A DNA stretch of 64,000 nucleotides from Euclidia mi (Eukaryota > Arthropoda > Insecta > Lepidoptera > Erebidae): positions 52,070,486 to 52,134,485 of the forward strand of contig OX123192.2 of assembly GCA_944739405.2 (NCBI GenBank), given 5' to 3'. Below, piece after piece: positions 44,640 to 55,240 of the stretch. Position 1 is the stretch's first letter. The number at the start of each line of letters is the position of its first letter. The translations under genes were made by a program, and so were the position numbers. The notes below the pieces were generated by a model. That model worked only from the letters and a program-made list of their open reading frames with translations, searched no databases and was not told where the DNA came from.

Positions 44640-45081
44640 ATCATGAACCGCTTTGCTTCCCAAGAACGTGGAATAATCGCGTCATAAACCCCAACCTTGA
44701 AGAGGATAATTTTTCTTCAAAATTGATTATGAGTGCCAAAACGCATTTCCATCTCTCGGAGCATGTCAATAAGCAGAATACTCGCTTCTGGGGCACTAAA
44801 AATCCGCGTATTATTCAACAAACACCTTTACATCCACTAAAAGTAACTGTGTGGTGTGGTGTCCAGACTTCTTTCTTTGGGGTTATTTGAAATCTCGGGT
44901 GTACGTGAACAAACCACAGACTCTCGCAGCTTCAAAAAAATACATACACGAAGAAATAGGAGACATATCGCAGGAAGTGTTACGGCTAGTTATGGAAAAT
45001 GTCATAAATAGGGCTCAAATGTGCTTCAACTCTGGAAGTCAACATTTAATAGACATCATATTTAAATCAAAATGCAACTAA
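44640..45081 (+). pseudogene. mariner-type transposase remnant
   Basis: First part: MSAKTHFHLSEHVNKQNTRF, then WGTKNPRIIQQTPLHPLKVT and VWCGV. The second catalytic Asp that normally precedes the AHFHL motif is not present. A deletion of roughly 100 codons follows, then PDFFLWGYLKSRVYVNKPQT and ENVINRAQMCFNSGSQHLID, the usual C-terminus. It cannot code for active transposase. Confidence 0.85.
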
Positions 45082-45194
45082 ATTTCACCGCGCAAATATA
45101 TATATTTAAAAACCTAATTCTAGTTTTCTAATTTAGATACGAAGTCGTAGCTGAACCAAATAGGGTCATTACTTTTGCACCACCTGGTATCATG

Positions 45195-45405
45195 TGGGTG
45201 CATTTTATTTTTCCTTCGCACTAGGAATAAATCTTGTGTTAGAGAAGACTTTACAAACATACAACTAATGGACACCAAGTACACCCAGACTCAAAACAAC
45301 AAATTTTGTGGATCAGACAAAGAGTTGTCTCGTGTAGGGACTCGACGCATCATCAAGCGGTGAGGCGGTCGATTAAACCGCTACGCCAACCGCTTAGTCA
45401 ATGTC
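45195..45405 (-). mobile_element. tRNA-type SINE, family F
   Basis: Copy of 33055-33242 by order and spacing: 'ccgctacgccaaccgct' and 'tttacaaacatacaactaat' on the plus strand, immediately right of the mariner. Confidence 0.65.
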
Positions 45406-45714
45406 AGTTTGATTTATTGCCTAGCTGCCAAGCATCATCACCCTAGCGCTGTTCCGGTTGTGATCCAAAACCTACGTCTTGAAGCCCAGGATCCGCAGTG
45501 CCAAGCTATAATATATGACAAACAAACTTATTTTCATTTATTTGCGTGCTTTACCTTGATAACTTAAACACTACCAACAGCCGTAAAAAATCACGTCGTG
45601 CCAACCAATCATACACCACAGCGCATATACGCACAGTCATACAGCGTATACAATAGAAGCATATTATTAGAACACAACTGTTAATTAGCGCAGAAGGTGA
45701 TTATCTTAATAAAT
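45406..45714. other. No gene seen
   Basis: AT-rich, unassigned. Confidence 0.5.
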
Positions 45715-46525
45715 AACATATTTATTTATTTTGTTTATTTATTTTATGCTTTATTGTACACCAGAAATATAACATAAGACATCATACAATATAAGCGAAG
45801 TACAATGGGCGGCCTTATCGCTTATAGCGATCTCTACCAGGCAACCTTTGGATGGAAATATTATTGGTCGGAAAATAGTGGTAGTTGTAGGTGTAACAGT
45901 CATAATACTTATAATGCATAGATATCTCTAAATACATACATATATACCTATTTATATACTCTACTCTATATACCTACATACAAAAACATATATACATATA
46001 CATACATACAAATACATATATACATAAACATACAAAACATATAAATATATAAAGGACATAATTATACACACATGAAATATAGCAATGCCTCAATTATAGA
46101 ATATTTTAGAATGGACTGTAAACTATAATGAAAGATAATATTCCGTCACTAAGGATTTAAATTTAGCTACCCTAGTTAGCTTGCCTAATGTGCAGCGGTA
46201 ATTTATTCCACAAGCAAACAGCAGTTACTGTGAAGGAATTGTCATAAAAAGCTGTGGAATGTACCGGCATTTTAAGCCTCAAATTTTCTGATGACCTTAA
46301 ATATCTATTATGTGTATCATGAAGGAACTCAAATCTTCCCTTAAGATAGGAGGGATTTGAAGGGTTAAACAATATATTGTACAGTAAAGTGAGAATGTGA
46401 ACATTCCGGCGATGTCGAATTGGTAACCACTTGAGCTGTGTTCGAAATTGTGAAACATGGTCGTATTTGCGCAAGCCAAATACGAATCGTATACAGACAT
46501 TTTGAATTCGCTCAAGTTTCAACTC
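45715..46525 (-). pseudogene. CR1-like LINE, C-terminus and 3' end
   Basis: Minus-strand frame 46522-46172 reads KLERIQNVCIRFVFGLRKYD, RTQLKWLPIRHRRNVHILTL and TAVCLWNKLPLHIRQAN, the C-terminal domain of CR1/Jockey-type ORF2. It is followed by a low-complexity 3' UTR (45780-46080, TATACATA-rich) and an AATAAA-rich tail near 45720-45765. The element is strongly 5'-truncated. Confidence 0.85.
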
Positions 46526-46529
46526 AACA

Positions 46530-48110
46530 TATTATTATTGTGTATGTGTTCCAAGGAAATTAGCGGAGTCATTCATCACACGAATGTCATTAGCGTTAAT
46601 CATTACTGAATGACGAGAGTGTCGGTAAACAGAGCATTAGGGTCTCTTAGCTTGAAGAAAATGTTATATTCCTTGCTTCTTAATCGACAATAGACATTTA
46701 TTTTATATACTTGGGTTTACGCAAATGGTACAAAGTGAAATCAAATTACGGTTGACGGATTCTATCGCGTTATATTCGTTTACGTAAAGATGTTACATTT
46801 AACTCGACTTTAGAAACAAATTTTTTTATTACTATCCGACGTTTTGACGCGTACACGAGTCTTCCATGACTACGATTCCTGTAAAAAATAGAAAGTTTCT
46901 AGATCATTTTGATAGCGACAAGACACATTTAGTTTAAGCAATTGATACCCTTAGTAATATAAAAAGTTCGTTTGTCCTTCTTACACGTATACAAAGGAGC
47001 AACACTGTGGTAAGATTTTTATGTAAGGAGATAATAAGCAGGTTAGAGTGTAACATAGACTACTTTTTACCATGATAATCGACTCCAACGCGGTCGGAGT
47101 TGTAGGCGAATTCTAGTTTATTTTTCTTTAAAAAAGCTACACCTGCACTAGCAATAAATCTTTTATCGGTGAGCTTCACAAATATTCCATCAACGGGCAC
47201 AAAGAACAGCAAGACTTTAAACAACAATATGGGAATCACACAAATTGTTAAATGCCTATATGAGACACACTAAACGGAGAGACGATCGCTTAAACGACTG
47301 ACATTCATACCCTGAAAAATATGGATTTCCTTTATGTTTTTTGTACTTTTGGTAATAATCGCAACAAAATTAGAAAGAAAAATGGGATCATTATTGGGAT
47401 TTCCTAATTAGGAGATACCTTAATTATTAGGTGTACCTGAGTCCATATAAAACTGATACTTATTTAGGGAAGTAGATTTAGCCCATTTTCAGTGTATGTA
47501 ATATTTTCTTTATATTTTACTGTAACCTGTAATTTTCTTATCATCGTCCTCATAGCTCAATATCCTAGCTACCTCCAAGACTTATGCAGCCCCGGGTCAG
47601 TTTTCTAGAGTCAGCAAACGCAACTATTTCCGAGAATACCCCATTCTAGCGCTGTGTCTCACACAGAAGTTACATACTTTTAATGTGTATTAATAATCAA
47701 TGCCAAACACAATGTACATTACGATCCAGTAGTAAAAAAGTTTTGGGATCTAGTACTAAAAAGTTTTGCAAACCTCTTTGACTGTACTGACTGTACAAAG
47801 CTCATATCCAATAAAGTTTATTTATGACGCTATATATTATTTGTATGCAAAAACATTGTTTTCCAGAGTGCTTTGTTGTAAATAATATTTGTATGTGAAT
47901 TTTGATATAAACTACACTGCATAAAATGGCCACTGGTCCATTTTTACTGAAAGGTCAAAACGTTTCTAGGCTTATAGTGTTCGCACTATATAAACTATAC
48001 ATGTCCAGTATAAGCTAAACAGTCAATAAAGAAGAGGTCAACTTCTCATAGAGTTTTATTAATTGGGCATATTTTTCATATTCTCCAAGAGAATATAATA
48101 ATATAAATAT
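46530..48110. other. No gene seen; diverged SINE F near 47140
   Basis: Mostly anonymous AT-rich DNA. 47140-47310 follows the order of SINE F ('cactagcaataaatctttta', 'cttcacaaatattccatcaa') with heavy divergence. Confidence 0.4.
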
Positions 48111-48112
48111 AT

Positions 48113-48362
48113 ATAGACTCACGCCGGTATCCCCGAAGGGGTAGGCAGAGGTGTAATATTACACCCACATTTAGCCATGAATTTTCAGGTCCCACGTAAT
48201 AGGGGGCGAGCCTATTGCCGTTACCTGGCACATCACCAGACTCCGTGTTGCTACTGAGAATTCGGAAAAACCCAGTAACACTTTTGGCTGACCAGGGAAT
48301 CGAACCCGGGACCTCCGATCAACAGTCACATATGCTATCCACTGGACCACGGAGGCAGTCAG
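48113..48362 (-). mobile_element. tRNA-type SINE, family E
   Basis: On the minus strand: 'ctccgtggtccagtggatag' (A box), 'ggtcccgggttcgattccct' (B box), then 'ggttttccgaattctcagta' and the shared 3' module ending 'ggataccggcgtgagtct'. About 250 bp. Copies at 36500-36735 and 57560-57800. Confidence 0.85.
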
Positions 48363-49550
48363 AAAATAAAAATATGCCCTATTATTTCATTTAAACCCGC
48401 TAATAAAAAACTATAAGTTTTGCTGGTTTCAGCACAAATGGGACGAATGGCTAGAATGGTATGAATGGCCAGTGAGGACAAAGACTATCAATAACAGTAA
48501 GTTTCTGTGCTTTGGAATTTCGTTTGTTGAAAGAGAGTGCCGAAGACCTAAACTTCTCTCCCCCATAACCTGTATGTTCCCTTTTTCCTTCACCTTCTCT
48601 GACTGTGTCGGCATCACTAACTAAAAGCACAAAGATTTTTTTGTAGGTTATCTTTATTTACCGCCATATTGTTGGCTTGCCACTGTTTTTGAATGGCAAA
48701 ACCGAGTTGATTATAGAATGAGCGGGCGGTTACAATAATGAAGCATGTAATCCTTCTAAAAAAATTTGGTAGACCTCTCTTTCTCTTTATCTCTTGCAGA
48801 AGATCGTCGAAGTCCCAAGCTTATTCCTATTCTGAAGTTTGGCAAATATTTTTTTATCACTCTATGAATAGCCGCTTCTCAGTGCGTTGTTTATCCTTTT
48901 AACATTGTATTCAAAATTATGCATCGAGCATCACTGCATCGCGTGAATCTGTTAAAAATTAATTTGCCTCAAAATTTTTCAATTTATTTTAAACTTCACC
49001 TTTTAATAAATACAAACTGATATTCACGATTCTTCGAATAATACAACAACATGTTAAAATCTATGTTTTATCACATTTTGATGGGAATTTTATTTTCAGT
49101 TTAAAGCTGAAAATAATTTCTTATAGGAATAATACGATGTAATTATTAAATCCGTTGCAGTTTTAAATTGTATAAGCGATGGCATACAATTATTATTTAA
49201 ATGAAACTGGATTAAAAGAGAATCATAAATAGTGGTATATTTTTTATGTAGTTTTTTTTATTTAGTATACAGTACTCTTATAAATGATTTTAAATGTGTT
49301 GCAGGCAATTTATTAGGCTCCGCTTTTTAAAAGACTTTGTTTACTTTCCTGTCCCAGTTTTTGCTAATGAAATCTTGTACAAGACCTACATATCGGTTGT
49401 TATTGACCTGAAATTTTGCATGCCTGAAATTATATGGCGTGACGATGGAATATCGTGCTGACATGGCACTGATTTGATGGTGGAGCTGGAAAGTATTCAT
49501 AGGAAGTCTGCAATAAAATGACTAAATCCCATGAAGGTTGACTCCAATAT
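48363..49550. other. No gene seen
   Basis: AT-rich. The frame 48429-48617 (minus) is without known motif. Confidence 0.5.
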
Positions 49551-49815
49551 ATACAGGGTGTCACAAGACTCATCACCAAGCCAAAGTCTACTCGTTATGG
49601 ACATCATGCCAAGTCATATTAACCAAAAATAATACCTGGGAAGCGAATTTTTTTTGAGTTTTAACATTTTAAACCGCAATTAAAAGCGCGCACATGCATT
49701 GCTCGAAATACCTACTTATCCATGGGGTTATAGGGCATCTAAAGAACATATTGGCGGGGTAAATGCATCGATTTTGTATACCTAATTAGAAAAATTCCAT
49801 ACTAACTTTGAGCCT

Positions 49816-50417
49816 TTTTTTTTTTTTTTTTGTTTTACGAGGTGGAAAATCCCTTCGGATCTCCGACTCTTGGGGGAAATAAGAGCCGGAGTATGTGGTG
49901 TTTCCACTAAAAGCCACCTCGACTGCCGCCATCTACCCGTGTGTCGGAGGGTGGGGCATCACCTAAGCACTCGTCGCCACCCTCTGACGGGTATTGGCCC
50001 GCCAGATGGTCAGGCGGGCCCCGAACAAAACCCCCTTGGCGACGGATTAAGGTGTTGGACTCCGCCGCCAAAACGCCCAGCGGCCGCAGAGGATAGGGAG
50101 GACGGCAACGCAACACCGCATCTCCTCTTCCTCTGCGGCCCCACCGCGACGCATCGAATGGTGCGCCCCCATTTGGTCGCGGGAGATAGGGCGCGCGGCA
50201 ACGCAACACCGACACGCCTCTCCTCCCGCGACCGCACCCGACTGCGAGGGACAGACAGAACTGTCCCCCGCACCCGCCCGTTGGACGCATCCTGCGCAGG
50301 CCCCTCCAAGCCCACGCGGAGCGTCCCCTCCTGGATCCCTCTTAGCTTCACCGCGGGTGACCAATCCACGGTTACTGAGCCCCCCCACCACGACAAGGTG
50401 GAGATCCCACGGGGGGG
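49816..50417 (-). mobile_element. GC-rich retroposed element with poly-A tail and 17-bp TSD
   Basis: A 602-bp insertion of about 60% GC in AT-rich DNA, ending in a 16-nt A-run on the minus strand and bounded by perfect copies of ATACTAACTTTGAGCCT (49799-49815 and 50418-50434). Its minus-strand start ('ccccccgtgggatctccacc', 'ttgtcgtggtggggggg') looks like the 5' UTR of R1-type LINEs, and it goes directly from such sequence to a 3' tail with no RT. It is probably an internally deleted, non-autonomous LINE derivative. The open frames over it are compositional. Confidence 0.75.
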
Positions 50418-50531
50418 ATACTAACTTTGAGCCTCAATATCTCCAGAACCAGTAATTTCCCAGGTTTGGTGCTGAAGTAAAAAATGTTGATAGTGCAATC
50501 ACTATGAACATTTTTTAAAAAGATACAGGGT

Positions 50532-50617
50532 GTAAAAAGACCCTTAACGAAAACTGAGATCCCATGTTGTACCAATGTACAACATGGGATTTCAGTTTTC
50601 GTTAAGGGTCTTTTTAC
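50532..50617. repeat. 40-bp fold-back palindrome
   Basis: Arms 50532-50571 and 50578-50617 are reverse complements with a single mismatch around a 6-nt CCAATG loop. The left arm continues the repeat edge 'atacagggtgt'. Confidence 0.96.
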
Positions 50618-50620
50618 TTT

Positions 50621-50835
50621 TTTAGGAATAATCGGTGAAGGAAAACATTGTGAGGATACCTACATGTCTGCGAATTCTACATGATGTTCTCGTTAGACAT
50701 GTGAAGTCTGCAAACCCGCACTTAGCCAGCGTGGTGGATTATGGTATATATATCTTACCCTTCTCATAAGTGAGAAGAGGCCCGTTTCCAGTAGTGGAAC
50801 AGTAAAAAGGGCTGATGAAGATGATGATATCCTTA
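50621..50835 (+). repeat. LINE 3'-end repeat (family G) with GAT tail
   Basis: 'ggaaaacattgtgaggatac', 'cgcacttagccagcgtggtg' and 'gagaagaggcccgtttccag', ending in GATGAAGATGATGAT. The best-preserved copy together with 34915-35110. Confidence 0.78.
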
Positions 50836-51893
50836 GGGTGCCGCACCTTGAAAGAAAAAAAACGAAAAACTTATTGGATCACTTTTCCCAGACCCTTTTT
50901 CTCAGAAACGTGCGGAGATATCAAACTGAAATTTATAATAAATACTCAAATATACTGTGCCTTGGAGCTGTGAAAAATCAATTTTCGAAGTCAACGCAAT
51001 CAAGAGATACAGCCATTTGTGCCGCAAATTTCCACAAATTTTCGAAACTTGCAAGGGCTTCAAAACCTACAGAGTACCTCCTATGAACTCAGAGACTTGA
51101 AATTTGGTACAGAGCAACGTCTTATAGCACAGATAAAGAAAAATCGCAAATACCGTAAATTTTTAGTTACATCATATAATAAAAATATTTTTAATAACTT
51201 TAAAGTTACTTCTTCTCTCCTGATGAACACGTAAAGTTATTAAATTGAAATTTATATCAAATACTCAAGTCTATAATACCTTTGAGTTGTAACAAAATCA
51301 AACTTCTATGTCAACGCAATCAAAAGAAACAGCAATTTAAGCATATGTATTTTCAAACCCGTAGCTATTTGCAAGGGAATCAAAACCTTCAGGATACTTC
51401 TCGTGAACTCAGAAACTTGACATTTGGTGCAAAGCACCGTCTTATAGCACAAATAACGAGAAAACTGCGAAAACCGTACATATTTAATTAGATCATATCA
51501 TAAGAATATTAAAAAAAAAAAGTTACTAGCCCTTTCCTGATGAACGTGTAAAGGTAGTAAATTGAAATTCATATCAAATACTCGAGTCTATAATACCTTC
51601 AAGCTGTAACCAAATCAAATTACTATGTCAACGCAATCAGAAGAAACAGCAATTTAAGCATATTTTCAAACTCGCAACTACACGCAAGAGAATCAAAACC
51701 TAAAGGGTACTCTCCATTCAATCTAGAATCTTGAAATTTGGCATGAAACAATGTTTTATAGCACATATAAAATAAAAATTCCGAAAACCTTATACTTTCA
51801 CTTACATCGCATATTTAAAAAAATATATATAAACCGACAGGATTGTACGCAACCCTCGGTGCGCGAGTCCGACTCGCACTTGGCCGGTTTTTC
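50829..51893 (-). repeat. Interspersed repeat built of approximately 315-bp tandem units
   Basis: One edge is 'gggtgccgcacc', the other (minus) 'aaaaaccggccaagtgcgag' with 'tcggactcgcgcaccgaggg', a sequence pair common at the ends of a lepidopteran interspersed repeat. Inside, 'gaactcagagacttgaaatt' and 'tcaacgcaatcaaaagaaac' recur at a spacing of about 315-320 bp, 3.3 times. No protein domain. Confidence 0.7.
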
Positions 51894-53168
51894 GTTAACA
51901 TAATTGTCCCACTGCTGAGCAAAGGCCTCTCCCCTGGATTTCTATAAATCTCTGTACCTTACGATCTCTAGCCAGTTGCCTTTAAAAGCATCTAGTTCAT
52001 CCCGTCATCTCCTGTTGGGACGTTCTCGTCGCCGCCAACCGCTTGGCACCCAATTGGTAGCTGCATGAGCCCACCTCTTTGAATGCATGTGGCAGTCCGG
52101 CCCAGTCCCAATTTAGTCGGCTTGATTTTTCTTCTAATTCGAAGTTAATTATTTACCACCAATAATTGTAAACCATGTCTCTTGCGAAACTAAATATTTC
52201 ATTTCGATTAAGCCCGATTTGAGCTCAGCGTAGTGTTATGGATGTGATCGGTCCTCTTCACCTCCAAAGTGCAGTATGATTAGGCATGTATAACGTTATT
52301 AAAAAAATATATTTTAACCACACAATCTAGCTACACGCTGTAAAAAGCCGCTGTAACGAACAGGTATATGTATAGATCGCATTCTCAGCATTTTCTTATC
52401 TTTCGCCATATTTCATATGGAAATGAGAAACACCTACGTCGAACGATAAGATATCTTAAGGTTCTCGAACTTTCCGAATGTGATTTATTGTTAAGAGGTT
52501 TATCAGAATAAGTTTTTTATTGCGAACTTTTGTTATACGTGTTTTACGGACTTTTCAGTCTGAGGCTTAGCGGTGTCGATGTCTGGATGAAATTAGATTT
52601 ATTTTTATGCGCTGTAACTTTCAGACAATAAATTTAATTTGTAAGAAAGTTGTAGATCGAAATGCATTTGCAGATATTCTCATTGATTTAGGTTCGTTAA
52701 AATGTAGTTTGATTTGATTTACTAGTTTAAAAAATTACGCTCAAGGCGTGACTTAACTTGCCGTTCGTAATTTACCGGCAATGTAAAGTAACGTTTGCAC
52801 AAGACACCGCTTGGATGGGTGACCTCATTTTCAGCCAGCTTTTTTTGACGCAATGTTAACTTTTTTTGTCCACAGCGTCTCTTTCTTCTTTAAATTTTTC
52901 ATTCCATTTTCTTTCTTATAAATGTGGCATATCAAATGCCCTGCCACTTTTCCATTTCTTATTTTGAACTAATATTAGCGCCAAGGAACAAAACATTGAA
53001 TAAATGCTTAGTAATGCATGCATAAAAAAAGATTCTATAATACTTACAAACACATCTATGGGAATAATATGATGCAGCATTTAACAAAATCTCTTTATTA
53101 CCACCCTTTCCCGTCACGATGACTTGCAGCTCAACTCAAGTACGGTCGGTCCGATAGAAAGATAAACG
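51051..53168. repeat. Segmental duplication, copy 1 (approximately 2.1 kb)
   Basis: Nearly identical to 55241-57252, with scattered single-base differences and about 106 bp absent from copy 2 (near 52930-53040). It includes two tandem repeat units, the RTE remnant and anonymous AT-rich DNA. Confidence 0.96.
51898..52135 (-). repeat. RTE-type LINE C-terminal remnant (decayed)
   Basis: Starts on the plus strand 'tgtcccactgctgagcaaag' and continues in the pattern of 3346-3560 (for example 'gccagttgcctttaaaag', 'ttctcgtcgccgccaaccgc'). Many stops. Its duplicate is at 56090-56325. Confidence 0.65.
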
Positions 53169-53302
53169 GCCAAGCGTGAATGGCTCTCGAGAATTAATAT
53201 TTGAGAATAAAATGCTATTAATATACTCAAGGGCATGAGTTGCGATGCATTTCCACGAGGCGTTAAAATTGTATTAATGTAAATATAAAATTCTTACTTT
53301 AC

Positions 53303-53460
53303 TGACTGTCTAACAGACAAGCTTTAGTTATTTTAGTTTGGCATATTTTTTTCTTGAGGAACGTAGTACACTAAGAAGAGATTTCCTTAAACTCCCACGG
53401 GATCGGGCAGAAATGGTTAAATAAAAAAACTATGCGGGCTTAGCTGCGGGCGTCCTCTAG
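53303..53460 (+). mobile_element. Lep1-like Helitron, 5'-truncated
   Basis: From 'actgactgtctaacagac' through 'cactaagaagagatttcctt' to GCGGGCGTCCTCTAG followed by T. The TCTTAATATA start is lost. Confidence 0.7.
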
Positions 53461-53642
53461 TACATTGAAAAGGATATCCTGATTATCTTAGCGCTGTCCT
53501 ATTTGCAATGCAATCGAAAACTTACGCTGTGAGTTTCTGTTTCTGCTAATAATTTATCGATCTATGTACTAATCAAGAGAGGTAGCACTGTGTCAGCTTT
53601 TTGACAATAATCTATTATTGGAATTTTAACTTTCGTGGTCAC

Positions 53643-54244
53643 TGTTTGAAATAGAAATATTATTTATGATAAGTCAAATCGATATATCGGTATAGTAACG
53701 TTTAGTTTAGTCTATTGTAAATTTTGACTATGGTCACACTATGAACTGTCATTCATTCTCTCCTTTTCTGGAAATTTCGCTGGTCGACACGTTAAATTTC
53801 TTGCGCCAATGCAGTATTGTAAGTTTGCGTGTTGGAATTAAATTGATCGCCTTTTGGAAAGCTCGTCCTAGTAGCTTCGCGAATTGTTTTGTGTTTGTGA
53901 TAAAAGATAAACTTATAACCTATTGAACATTTTAAAACTTGTGTGAATCCGTGCACGTAGTTGGTGCCCGACGACTTCGTTAAAGAAAACCCTGATCATT
54001 AGACTGGTATTTATAACGATTTGATTGTTATTTTGGCCAAAATTATGAGTTTAATCTTATAGGTCCGCTCAAGAGCATCAGTGAAAATTTGATAAGTAAA
54101 TTAATATTGATAGTTGTAATTCACTGTGCAACGCAGTGCACAGGTGTTTAGATTTTTGCCTTGGGCTAAGGGCTGGATGAATTAATCGCCTCCACTGCCT
54201 TCTGCAAATAACCTGTCCCGGTCTTCTAGCCCAAACTCTAAACA
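53643..54244 (+). repeat. BEL/Pao 3, 5' LTR
   Basis: 602 bp, TG...CA ends. Followed by 'taatttttggtgcagagctt', whose TGG-start could be a primer-binding site. Differs from 62056-62657 at perhaps 2-3% of positions. Confidence 0.9.
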
Positions 54245-54552
54245 TAATTTTTGGTGCAGAGCTTAGTTGAAATCTAGCCGTTGATTGTATCTAAACTCAA
54301 ATTGGTATTGTATGAGCTATATAACTCATGTGTTAACAGTGTTGTAGTGTTCTCAGCTCAGTTTTGTTTAAAATACATAATATTTATTTGTATAAGTTGA
54401 CCTACATAATTTGAAACACATGTCATACATAACCTCAATGAGTAATTGTTTGACTTGCATTGTTGAAATCTAACTTGAATCTGTTGTTGTACCATTAATA
54501 AGTCAGCTTTGGTTGGATACATATCAGTTATATGTATCAATTGATTTAGTTA

Positions 54553-54950
54553 CATACATACATATCGTCACGCCTTTTATCCCCGAAGGGGTAGGCAGAG
54601 GTGTATTTCTACACCCATTTTATGCCAGATATACTTTAGTCCCACGTAATAAGGGGCGAGCCTATTGCCGTACCGGGCACATTTCCAGACTCCGTGCTGC
54701 TACTGAGAATTTCGTGACAGAAAAACCCAATGACACTGCCCGACCCAGGAATCGAACCCGGGACCTCCCGATCCCACGCGCACATTTATGCCGCGAGACC
54801 AACGAGGCAGTCGTATAGGGTTTGATGTCGAGTTTTCCGTCTCTACGCAAAGATGGTATTTGCATCGTGTTATCCCTTAGTCGCCTCTTACGACACCCAC
54901 GGGAAGATAGGGGGTGGTGACACTTGTATTCTATGCCGTCAACCACACAG
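54553..54950 (-). mobile_element. tRNA-type SINE, family A, full length with 15-bp TSD
   Basis: Flanked by perfect CAATTGATTTAGTTA (54538-54552 and 54951-54965). Head, tRNA-like A/B boxes ('cgggttcgattcctgggtcg') and 3' module are all present, so this copy defines the family ends. Confidence 0.95.
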
Positions 54951-55149
54951 CAATTGATTTAGTTAATTGCATATATTGAGTTTGAAACATTATAACAACC
55001 AAACTTGACTTTGCATCTTGGTCGGATTACATTGATAAACCTTGGTTGTTATAATATATTGATAATATTGATAGGTAACACAAACTGGTGTCTATAGTTG
55101 TAATAAATAACACACTAAGTCTGTCTGTTGCAAATAGTTAATTAATTAG

Positions 55150-55240
55150 GCGGGTCCACACAGACCGAGCAGCCTCGCGCGGAAAATGCTTCGCGAGGCT
55201 GCTCGGTCTATGTAGACGTGGCTCGGTCGAGGAACGCGCA
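55150..55240. repeat. GC-rich palindromic repeat, left part
   Basis: Starts 'ggcgggtccacacagaccga', with an 18-bp perfect stem (55162-55179 and 55192-55209) around a 12-nt loop. 55182-55240 is repeated at 57266-57320. Confidence 0.85.

Larger units (their letters stand above)
44272..45187 (+). mobile_element. mariner-type transposon with TIRs and TA duplication
   Basis: Left TIR CAGGGGGGCGCAAAAGTAAT and right TIR (inverted) CCAGGTGGTGCAAAAGTAAT are bordered by TA at 44270-44271 and 45188-45189. A transposase remnant lies inside, and a SINE B copy is inserted near the left end. Confidence 0.85.

Noticed and set aside
46830..46900. Possible Penelope 3' end on the minus strand (ccgacgttttgacgcg)
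   Set aside because: Only one short motif fits and the flanking module seen at 9550 and 15650 is absent.
49870..50424. 184-residue open frame
   Set aside because: It results from high GC in the retroposed insert; several frames on both strands are open and none has a known domain.
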